A stretch of DNA of 64,000 nucleotides, taken from contig JBITNC010000001.1 of assembly GCA_050084985.1 (NCBI GenBank), positions 164,114,001-164,178,000 on the forward strand, written 5' to 3'. The notes under the pieces are model-generated. The model was not told the origin of the DNA, ran no database searches, and worked only from the letters and a program-made list of their open reading frames with translations. Position 1 is the first letter of the stretch; each line of letters starts with the position of its first letter. The translations under genes and the position numbers were made by a program. The stretch comes from Nageia nagi (taxonomy: Eukaryota > Pinophyta). Of the stretch, positions 1 to 9,821 are shown piece by piece.

Positions 1-686
1 TTGTATACAAGGACCCTAGCATTTGATTTCATATAAACATTTTTGTATTTCTTTCACGTATAAAAGAGAGGTATGTATCATGAAGAGACTATCAAATTTT
101 CATCTCAATAGTCACACTCAAACAATCAAGCTATGGTGTCTCTCAACATTGCCTATCGATATTGAGATATGTTATCTCATGAGCTCTTATCATTCTTATT
201 CATACTTCTATACTAGACTAACCTTATATCTTTATTATATTTCTATGGATCTTAGCTACAAGGATTAATATGCATGGAGAATAACATCATCGTTATCGAA
301 GGTGTTAGCGTTATCTTATATGTTCATGCTATACTAGGTGTTCATATTTCAATGTTATTTTTGATTCACTATTGGGTCTTGTATCCTAAGATCCCACTTT
401 AGTAACAATTAGCTCAAGTTTATGCATGCATATATTTGATATATTACATCCTATAAATATGATCCAATAACTTAAGCATTGCCTTATCAAGTTCATCTTC
501 ATAGTATTGCTCTAGTTATTGTTATTTTCATTACTAGTATTCTATAAGATCAACACACGAAATAAGGTTAAGGCTATAGGGGAAATACTACCTTATAAGA
601 TCAATTGTGAAATTGAAATGATGAGACATAATGGGGTTATTTTGTTGGAAGTTTAAACAAATATCCTTGCTATCATTATCTTTTAA
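1..686. other. Unassigned A+T-rich DNA
   Basis: No coding similarity is recognised. The longest open stretch (positions 23-268, plus strand) is short, lacks any known motif and is probably chance. A TATA-like string (tataaaagag) lies near 59-68 and could belong to an old LTR promoter, but no LTR partner is visible in the window. Confidence 0.4.
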
Positions 687-843
687 TGAAGTCCTAATCT
701 CTAAAGAATTTGTATTCTATTTGAAAAGTTTAGATTTTCTAGTGATGACTTGTTACCTAAGTTTAGAACTTCTTTTGTATAACCTTTTATTAAACACATA
801 AAAAAAATATTTTTACCCTTCTAGAAAAGGATGCTTTACAACA
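687..843 (-). repeat. Short 3' LTR of a Copia element, copy A
   Basis: On the minus strand it begins TGTTGTAAAGC and ends GGACTTCA, the canonical TG...CA termini, giving a 157-bp LTR. It sits directly downstream of a polypurine tract (AAGGAGGGGAA on minus, 844-854) and of the end of a Copia RNase H frame, as expected for a 3' LTR. An equivalent 157-bp copy is at 7,487-7,643. No 5' LTR of this element was found. Confidence 0.65.
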
Positions 844-854
844 TTCCCCTCCTT

Positions 855-1400
855 AATCCAACGGGGTGTATGTAAGCTTGAGCATTTTCTTAAATTTCTT
901 GAACTTCTCTCTTTCAAGAACCTTGGTGAAGATGTTTGCTAGTTGTTTATCTATGGGACAATGTTCAACTAAATATTTTTCACATGAATATGATGTTTAA
1001 TTAGGTGATATTTAATGTTCATGTATTTTTTTCAATCATGAAAGACATGAATTTTACCTATATTTATTGGATAAGTATTTTTAGCCATAAGATAAGTAGC
1101 ATTCCAATTTGTCTCTCAGCCAAATTATTAATTCTATGGCTACCTTTGTAGTTATCATGTACTCTGTTTTTGTTGTAAAATCTTTTGGGATATGTTACTT
1201 TTATAATCTCCATGACATGGCTATTGATCCAAGACTCATGAGAAAACTTAATATGGAAACCCCATGCTTTTTATATCCATCATAATACGAGTCTAAAGAA
1301 CAAACCAATTTGAAGCCTTTTATTTTGGAATAGTTGAGTCGCAAGTTTTGTGTTCCTTTTAAATATCAATGAACTCACTTTGCAACAACCCAATGTCTTT
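855..1400 (-). pseudogene. Copia RNase H remnant, copy A
   Basis: The minus strand reads a decayed Ty1/Copia RNase H. Near 885-960 it spells the family's C-terminal signature (QLANIFTKVLERE), followed by a stop just before the polypurine tract. Further upstream on minus, words resembling the GF.L..Y.D.D region and the G..ISW region remain near 1,200-1,330, with frameshifts and stops between. It is non-functional. The coding trace fades by about 1,400. Confidence 0.7.
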
Positions 1401-1849
1401 CACATGATTTTTGCATATAGTTAATTATTATTTAAAATTGTACAAAAAAGATCTCTTATCATTTGAAAACCATTAATCAAATTCTTTTAAGATATATCTA
1501 AATCTTGAAAGAAGCTTCAAATAAAAATATTATCATTAACATGATCAAAAAATCTTATTACTTCAATTTTTTTATCTTAAAGAAATCGATACCTCTTTAC
1601 AACACATCTTGATTTCAAATCTTATCACCTCTACAACTTATATTTATTACTTCATATATTAACATAAGATCTCTCTTAATATTTTCATACTATTAACTTT
1701 AATATAAATATTCCACATAGATCTTATTTATTTCCATATTGTACCTTGTATCTTATGAAATGTTTATTATATATACAATCTATTCGATTAAAAATATTTA
1801 TAAGAGGTAATAAATTTTCCTTCTAGATATTAAACATTCAAGTACTTCA
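1401..1849. other. A+T-rich non-coding part of duplicated segment A
   Basis: Very A+T-rich sequence with no recognisable frame. It is kept almost unchanged in copy B (about 8,190-8,624), so it moved together with the RNase H/LTR part. Confidence 0.5.
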
Positions 1850-1856
1850 AACTTTT

Positions 1857-3377
1857 ATCTATGCATCTTGCCAAGAATGCACTTCTTGCATAGACCAACT
1901 GAAGGAGAAATTAAAGAAAAATGTTCTACAAGTTCTTGGTCTTTCATGAATTGAATACTCTTGTGGTTAAGGTGCCCTAAATGATGGTGCTAAATATTGC
2001 CTTTAGAACACACATTAGAAGTAAGACACATCTTTGATGGAACTTGATCCATAATGTAGAGGTTATCTTTCATAGATCCTTTAACCAAAGTGGTAAGTCT
2101 TTTCTTAATGCACCAGGATTGAGAGTCAAACTCAAAAGAATATTCTTTCCTAGCAACTTAGATCATAGAGATAAGGTTCATCCTTAACTTAGTAACATAG
2201 AGAATATTTTCAAGAACCTTTCCATGAATTAGCACACTCCTAATTCCTTAGACTTCAAGGGTAGAGTTATCTCCAAACAAATGGCATCCTTTTTATACTT
2301 ATGAAAGTTCTCAAATTTTTTTTTCAAAGCATAAGTGATTAGTGCAACCAAAGTTAACAATCCATTCAGATGAAAAAGAGCAAGACATGGAGCAGAGCAC
2401 CATAGCAAAACTAGCATGAATATTTTTCTTTCCTTTGTAATTCTTTACATTTCTATTACCTTTATTCTTTTCCTCTCTTTTTTTTTGTAGCAATCAATTT
2501 CTTTATGACCTTGAATACCACAATAGTTACAATTGCCATCAAACTTTTTCTTAGGATAAGGAGTGTTTGCTTTACCTTTTCTATCTCTTTACTTGAAATG
2601 ATTATTGTTGCCGCTATTTCTACTGCTATGGTTATTGTTTCTATTATTTCTACTACTATTGTAGCCACTACCTCTTTTCTCAAACCTTTTGGAGGAAGAA
2701 GGATAAGATTTTCTTTGATGGTTAAACTTTTTCTTGAAAAGAGTTTTGGTTTCTTCAAGAGCAATGTTATTATCTTTGAGAGAAAAAATTAACACCTTAT
2801 TGTTAAGGATTTCCTCATGCTTCAATAGGTGCCTTAAAAGATTTTCAAGGAAAAAGACTTCTTTTTCATCATCAAGCCTTGTTTCCATAACTGTCATAAA
2901 GTTTTTAAATTTTGAAGAGAGGCTTTGAAGAATGATGAAGATTATGAACTCATCATTGATCCAATTGCATCTATAAGTGACAAGGTGGGTCCTTAGGTCA
3001 ATGATTTTATTTAAGTATATAGCCACATTTTTATCTTCCCCTTGATGAGATTGAAGCAACTTTTGGAGAATGGTATATCTTCTTGAAAAGTTTGAACCAA
3101 GGTATATTTGTTTAAGCTTATCCCATGCTTCCTTTGTTGAGGTTGAAGAGAAAATCATTAAGAGCACATCATTTGAAATTGCACAATAAATCATGGAGTT
3201 TGCCAACTCATTCTTTATGTTGTAAGCCTCTAGTGCCTTCTCATCTATAAGAGGTACAAGGTTCTCATTCACTATTTGCCAAAGCTTCTTTGCCTGTAAT
3301 TCAGCTCTCATCTGTAGTTTCCAAATCCCATAGTTGGAACCATCAAGAATGTATTTGAGTAAAAAGGATTCCCCCAT
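1857..3377 (-). pseudogene. Family I Copia gag-protease-pre-integrase (truncated copy 1)
   Basis: The gag frame is open for 262 codons (3,377 to 2,589), starting MGESFLLKYILDG and carrying a Copia UBN2-type gag domain (EAWDKLKQIYLGS; a run of Asn/Ser-rich residues at the end). After a frame change, a CCHC zinc knuckle (CNYCGIQGHKEIDC) lies near 2,500-2,560. The protease active-site motif, DSG in the family, reads NFG here (WIVNFGCTNHLCF, near 2,340-2,390). The pre-integrase region (HHCC) follows to 1,857, where homology to copy 2 stops abruptly. Integrase core, RT, RNase H and 3' LTR are absent. The preserved gag frame next to a dead protease suggests decay after a late truncation. Confidence 0.85.
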
Positions 3378-6300
3378 TTGCTACACAAGAATGTGAAATA
3401 ATAAGTATGTGGTTTCAATAAATAACATTAAATGTTAAGTTTTAAACAAGTAAATAATACATGTTACTAAAGACATGCTTGATTTGTTTCACAAGTGCAA
3501 ATATTTTACAATTCAAATAATAACCTATGTACCCAAATACATTTCTCATCTCAAGAATTATAGATGTAGAGTGACATTATTGAGGTTTATTTTCTTATCT
3601 AAAATTAAGCCTTCACCTGGATGCCCACACAAGAGAAGCCTAGGTCCTACCAATCCTCAACTAGTTCCCCTTGGAAAGAAATATACTCTCACAAAGAGAA
3701 GTACTAGCTATTTTCTAAGGTTCTAACATTTATTGGATTGACCAAATTATTAATCTTGATTAGGTTTCAATTTATCCTCCTAGGTTATCAGGATAATCTC
3801 TAAATAAACATGCAGATATGTGGTATCACCACACACATACTTGTCCACCTAATAGAGTTATGTCCAAACCAATAGAGGACTTAAGGGCAATTAAGAAGTA
3901 CAAACTTTTCACCACTTGGATCGTCGAACTTAAAGGCTCTAATCTGCCTATCCTCACCTCATGGCTCCCCAAAAAAGTCATGTTACAAAATGTACATGCA
4001 CATGTGTTCATTTTAAGGGGTTTCTCATTTTAATGTTTGCATTTTGTTTGCATAAGCAAATAAATCAAAATGCAAAACATGAAATAAAAGAGCATAAGTA
4101 AAATATCATTCATTCAATAATTTAAAACCTAAGTGTCCAATGGGTTTTGTTTACCAACCCCTAAAAGACATCTTTACATTAATCTTAATTTGCATAAGTT
4201 AATTTTGCAAAAAAAATGAGAAATACTTAAGCATAAGCATGTATTAATTCCAAAATTTTGCATAAGTTATCTTTGCATGAAGGATAAATACTCAACATGC
4301 ATCTTTTAACTTAAGGAATTAAGTCCTAGGCATGCAACATTAACTTAAAAATTAACTTAAAATTTTTAAGTAGTAAGTATAAGTACTAATCTTAAGCATG
4401 TATGATTTAAAAGTTAACTACTAAGCATGTACCATTAACTTAAAATTTTTAAGTAATAAGCATACGTACTAATCTTAAGCATGCATCATTTAAAAGTTAA
4501 GTCAAAATAAGACATGCACTTTTTAACTTAAAAAATAAGTAGGAAGCATGCATCATTTTACTTAAAACTTAAGTACTAAGCATTTTAAGCCCTAATAATT
4601 AAGTAGGCATCATGTTTTAAACTTCAAGTAATAAAAATAAAAATAAAAAATCATACAAATTACAAATTCACCCTTTTTACTTAAAGTTGATCTTAAGGAA
4701 AAAAAAATTGTATGCTTAGTAACTTGAGAAATGCCAAGTTTATACCTTAAACATTTTGCCTAAAAAAAATTGCCATACTTACCAATGCAGATTTTCCTCC
4801 ATTTTTCCTTAACAAAATATATATAAAAAATTGCTTTTAAGCAACTAGACAAGTAATGATCCTCTATTTCTCAAGTAATGATTTATTGACTAAAGCATTG
4901 AATGATGAAAAGAAGATTACTTGTCTACTTGTATGATATTTAAAGCTTAGAGTTTGCCCTTACTTCACTCTAAGTCAGAAAAAAATTATGACATCCATTT
5001 AAAGGAGAAGAATACATACGAACATCCATAGATCTTTTACTTACTTAGAGGGATAAGGCATCAATGGATATTTTAAAAAAAATGAGTGTTCCAAAAGGAA
5101 AGTTAAAGGTTAAAAAAAATGCCCCCCACTTTTTGATTAGAGAAGCTGTTGGGGTCTGACAGGTATTAATGGCCTTTAGAGGTCATGATTCTAATACAAA
5201 AAAAAGAAGGCCACAAGGAGAAGCATGAAGAGGTGTGATAGTATGGTGGAGCTAGAGATGGGCTGGGAAGATGGGAGATAGAGGTCACAAAGGTATACTT
5301 AAAACATTAGAACATAGGTCCCAACTACAAGTGGAGAGAGGAGGAGAGAATGGAAGGGAGGAGCTAGCAAGTGTAGGGGAGGTCAGCCTTCATCATGCCA
5401 CAACAAACTCTGGTGTAATAATTTTTTTAATGTTGAGATTGTTAGTTCCTTAGAAAATAAAAATTTTATGGGCTACTATGGTAGGCAGGATTCATTGGAG
5501 GGCTACTATGATCTATGGATGAGAGAAGGGAGGGGTTACAGGGGTTTGATGTCATTCGACCTCCCCTAGGTTTCATTTTCCTACAATGTTTTTAAATGAT
5601 GAAGTGTTTTATCTTTACGAGTTCAATATCTCTTCTTCTTATACATGTATTTGTGTTCAATTTTGCTATAAATATGAGCACATAGGAGGTGAAGAGGGTC
5701 TATGTTAGACCATGCAAGGGGAGTGGGAGCAGCTGGCTAGTTAAAAACTCAAAAATGCACCTGATAAGCTATCACCATGGCCTACAAACATTGTTGCCTA
5801 ACATTTTTGTGAGAGTTGGGAAGCGCATTCCAAGTAGAGATCTCAAGAGGGAGATGGTCAAGGTCTTGGCCACTCAAGAGATTGGATAGGTTTTGGACTT
5901 ACCAAAAAAATGCCCTCATATTAAAATTTCAAAAATAAACTCCCCTTTTTAGTTGATGTAAAAACAAATTCTTTTAAAAAAAGCTCTAGTATTTAAAAAA
6001 AAAAATAGATTTAATTTTGAAAAATTATTTTTACATTGTAAACAAATATTCTTACAACAAAAATTCATTGTAAAAATATATTTACAAAAGTGCAAAAAAA
6101 AATTGTAATTTTTGTATACAATCATTCTAATTATAGAATAAGTTGCAAATGAAATCAAATTTAGTCAAACTAAAAAAAAAATCATATCAATATATTGTTG
6201 TTACATCAAAGAGAATTGTAACATTAAATGTTTTTGAAAAAAAAGGTGTAACAACAATATATTTGTAATCAAATTTTCCTCACAAATATTAACATATTAA

Positions 6301-6451
6301 CAATGTTAGTAACTTATTTAAAAAAATGAATTTGAAGAAAGATGGAAATTATGCCTTCAAGTGTCTTACTAATGAAGAATAAGATTAGGACCTCCAACTT
6401 GAATAAAGGTTGAATAACCTCCAAAAATTAGTATCAAATCTTATACCAATT
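3378..6451 (-). other. Long untranslated leader of family I Copia, copy 1
   Basis: About 3.07 kb lies between the 5' LTR and gag. Several blocks match the leader of copy 2 (20,569-23,417) in reverse orientation, for example the block near 3,600-3,670 against 23,100-23,180 and the block near 3,820-4,000 against 22,790-22,960. The part near 4,200-4,620 is a low-complexity stretch rich in repeated gcatgcatcatt/taagcatgca words. Small open frames here (5,271-5,453; 5,689-5,889) show no known motif. I infer non-coding RNA leader rather than genes. Confidence 0.7.
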
Positions 6452-6945
6452 TGAAGGAACTAACACTAACAAGATAATTCCTAATCAACCAAGATCACAT
6501 GAAAGCTCATAATTACATCTAACAAACTCACAAAGCAATCTCATAACACAATATGTAAGTGGTTCCTCCAACTAGAAGTACATCCACTAACTAGATCTTT
6601 ACTTCAATCACAAATACAACTCTCTTACAATTCTCTTAATCTCAACTCCTACAATTCTATACTATAGCATAACTTTACTCCATAATTAGTGTGTAATCAC
6701 AAAGAGGGAGCCTTCTATTTATAGGCCAAAATCCCTCTTTGGATCAACCTTTTATCCAATGTACAAAAGGATGACATGTGCATCCTTTTACCCAAGGGGC
6801 ATGCTCATAACATGGAGTGTAGGACAAGTTACATTATCATATTCACTTAAATACTTAAGGTATCAAATGATACCCTTAAGTATTAGTGAACTTACATAGA
6901 AGATTTAATACAAACCTTTACAATAATGCATTATACATTCCAGCA
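6452..6945 (-). repeat. 5' LTR of family I Copia, copy 1
   Basis: Read on minus it starts TGCTGGAATGTATAATGC and ends TTAGTTCCTTCA, matching the LTRs at 20,085-20,568 and 28,189-28,688. A primer-binding-like sequence (TTGGTATAAGA on minus, normally TTGGTATCAGAG) adjoins its inner end. A TATA box (TATAAATA on minus) lies at 6,717-6,724. Length is 494 bp. The matching 3' LTR is missing. Confidence 0.9.
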
Positions 6946-7473
6946 GAAAGAAGGTAAAATAAACTCAAAACTATCCTCCCCTCCTACAATGGTAAAGCAG
7001 GATGATATTTGGGCCAAAGATAATAGTATAACTCCCATGCATCATGAAGTATTTGGTGATTTATTTGGCCATTTGGTTCTAAGGCTCAAATATATTCTCT
7101 CGATTGATGCTAGTTCGTTTCCTTGCAAGCTCCTCCCTGGGGTCTAAAAATGCTTAGATCTCCTCTAACTTGACCTCAAAATTTTCCTCAAACATCCTAC
7201 CATCTAAGCTTAGTGCATTGGCGTTTGCAATAGCTCCCATGATTAAATTCACTCTTACAAACTCGATTTCCATCCAACCATTATTGAAAATTGCAATGAC
7301 TACATCTTCGATAGCTAGATCATGACCTTGACAATTCATTAGGTAGTGGTGTACGCCAACTTTTTCCAAAATCTCCCAAATCAATCTTTCACTCTGAACT
7401 TCTCGATGGTTACCTAGTTCAACCATGCTACTCTTCCCCATTGCTATAGAGAGACCAGTTGCATGCACTTGAA
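6946..7473. other. Unassigned segment between Copia copy 1 and duplicated segment B
   Basis: This is flanking DNA just outside the 5' LTR of copy 1. It contains one 104-codon minus-strand open frame (described separately) and otherwise nothing recognised. Confidence 0.4.
7154..7468 (-). CDS. Unrecognised 104-aa open frame
   Basis: An ATG-initiated frame in an A+T-rich area, with a protein-like composition (few low-complexity runs, mixed charged and hydrophobic residues; starts MHATGLSIAMGKSSMV and ends FEENFEVKLEEI). I do not recognise the family. It lies between two transposon fragments, so it may be a scrap of a gene, or of a retrotransposon gag-like or accessory frame, rather than a living gene. 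No splice sites or promoter were established. Confidence 0.25.
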   Translation of the reverse strand: MHATGLSIAMGKSSMVELGNHREVQSERLIWEILEKVGVHHYLMNCQGHDLAIEDVVIAIFNNGWMEIEFVRVNLIMGAIANANALSLDGRMFEENFEVKLEEI

Positions 7474-8634
7474 ATGCTATTTTTAATGAAGTCCTAATCT
7501 CTAAAGAATTTGTATCCTATTTGAAAAGTTTAGATTTTCTAGTGATGACTTGTTACCTAAGTTTAGAACTTCTTTTGTATAACCTTTTATTAAACACATA
7601 AAAAAAATATTTTTACCCTTCTAGACAAGGACGCTTTACAACATTCCCCTCCTTAATCCAATGGGGTGTATGTAAGCTTGAGCATTTTCTTAAATTTCTT
7701 GAACTTCTTTCTTTCAAGAACCTTGGTGAAGATGTTTGCTAGTTGTTTATCTATGGGACAATGTTCAACTAAATATTTTTCACATGAATATGATGTTGAA
7801 TTAGGTGATATTTAATGTTCATGTGTTTTGTTCAATCATGAAAGACATGAATTTTACCTAGATTTATTGGATAAGTATTTTTAGCCATAAGATAAGTAGC
7901 ATTCCAATTTGTCTCTCAGCCAAATTATTAATTCTATGGCTACCTTTGTAGTTATCATGTACTCTATTTTTGTTGTAAAATCTTTTGGGATATGTTACTT
8001 TTATAATCTCCATGACATGGCTATTGATCCAAGACTCGTGAGAAAACTTAATATGGAAACCCCATGCTTTTTATATCCATCATAATACGAGTCTAAAGAA
8101 CAAACCAATTTGAAGCCTTTTATTTTGGAATAGTTGAGTCGAAAGTTTTGTGTTCCTTTTAAATATCAAAGAACTCACTTTGCAACAACCCAATGTCTTT
8201 CACATGATTTTTGCATATAGTTAATTATTATTTAAAATTGTACAAAAAAGATCTCTTATCATTTGAAAACCATTAATCAAATTCTTTTAAGATATATCTA
8301 AATCTTGAAAGAAGCTTCAAATAAAAATATTATCATTAACATGATCAAAAAATCTTATTACTTCAATTTTTTTATCTTAAAGAAATCGATACCTCTTTAC
8401 AACACATCTTGATTTCAAATGTTATCACCTCTACAACTTCTATTTACTACTACATATATTAACATGAGATCTCTCTTAATATTTTCATACTATTAACTTT
8501 ACTATAAGTATTCCACATGGATCTCATTTATTTACATATTGTACCTTGTATCTTATGAAATGGTTATTATATATACAATCTATTCAATTAAAAATGTTTA
8601 TAAGAGGCAATAAATTTTCCTTCTAAGTACTTCA
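7474..8634 (-). repeat. 1.16-kb duplicated segment, copy B (Copia 3' end)
   Basis: Near-identical direct copy of 684-1,859. It includes the 157-bp LTR (7,487-7,643, TG...CA on minus), the polypurine tract at 7,644-7,654, the decayed RNase H (about 7,655-8,200) and the A+T-rich tail. Only scattered substitutions and the 14-base deletion at the right edge separate the copies, so the duplication is recent compared with the decay of the coding part. Confidence 0.85.
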
Positions 8635-8639
8635 TAATA

Positions 8640-9640
8640 TCACTAGCTTATGAGGTCCCATACAGCTCACATTTTTCTATAACTATATTATAAAATTGTT
8701 TCAATGAATGGAGACAGTGAAAGTGCCCAGAAGATGAAATGACCCACTGCATCATCCATGCCTCTGTGTCCACTTTCCTTTGGCTCCTCCTTTCTGCATC
8801 ATCTGCGCCCAACCTGCTCCCATGTCAATCACACAGTGCCTGAAAACGACTGCACATTCCAGTGCAGGCCACTTGCTTCCTGTCCCATGTCATTCTCTAC
8901 CTATAATAGGATAATATTACCCATCATTGCACGACTTGCACAATATTTTATCAACCCACCACAAGAAGTTAATGAATTTAAGCATGTGGATTCCCAAGCG
9001 ACCTTTCAATAACGCCACAGCCACAAACTCAGGCATAAATGGAGGAGAGCCTCTGCATTTTTTCCTCCTCTTCAGGATTGCCTTGAAGAGATTTTGATAT
9101 TCTGGTATACTAATTATGATCTATTCTTACGTAATTCAACGATAGAAATAGCAGATTTTTTTTACCTGATGTATATCAGTCTGAGTTTCTTCTATATGTT
9201 TTGTGGGTGCATAGGTTTGCAATGGGGCTGTGGGGGGTGTGTGAGAAGGATCTGGGTTTGGAAGGAGTTTGTTGGGGGGGGGGGAGGGGCGGAAATCACA
9301 GGGTGGATGGGATAAGCATTGGGTTTTGTAGATTTGAATAAAATGTGCTGTTGAAAGGAAAGACAACGGGCAAGTTAATGATGTTTGGCTAACTTAATAG
9401 TTGTTCAGTGTATGCAGATCTGGTGGGTTTAGTTAAGAGGGAATGGGCATTGAACTGGCATTGGCATTGCTGTTATGTAAAGAGACTTCCATGGAGTTGA
9501 AGCCTGATTACCATGGATGATATCTTTCCCTTGACAGACAATGGCGTCCATTCAGTGTTTAACTTAATAAATATATAGATATATATGCTATGTAGAATTC
9601 TCTTTAATGCAAACTGATTAAGTTATTTATCCACGTTTAA
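8640..9640. other. GC-richer, repeat-poor island with an 11-base G run
   Basis: Base composition changes visibly here: frequent CC/GG words and CpG, unlike the surrounding transposon DNA. No match to any other part of the window is seen. A run of 11 G at 9,274-9,284 followed by AGGGG makes a potential G-quadruplex. Small frames on either strand (for example 8,758-9,012 and 9,094-9,315) show no known domain. It could be the remnant of a gene 5' end or low-copy regulatory DNA. I cannot name a product. Confidence 0.4.
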
Positions 9641-9821
9641 TGTTTGAATGTGTGCGAAGTTTTTTTTTTTTTTGTTGTCGTCTTTCATTACATCTAATTT
9701 TATCACTTTCTTTCCCACTCAAACTGGCAACTTTATTCAATCATCAAATGATCGAAGGTATAAAATGTAGAAGATGTTAACTTGGTTTGTATCAAGCTCA
9801 TTCATTGTACTACATTGAATC

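Larger units (their letters stand above)
684..1859 (-). repeat. 1.16-kb duplicated segment, copy A (Copia 3' end)
   Basis: This stretch matches 7,474-8,634 almost base for base in the same orientation (above about 95% by eye), while both outer flanks differ. Read on the minus strand it holds an A+T-rich stretch, a decayed Copia RNase H, a polypurine tract and a short LTR. Its right edge abuts the truncated family I Copia element at the shared word aagtacttca (1,850-1,859). Copy B lacks 14 bases (gatattaaacattc) just before that word. Confidence 0.85.
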
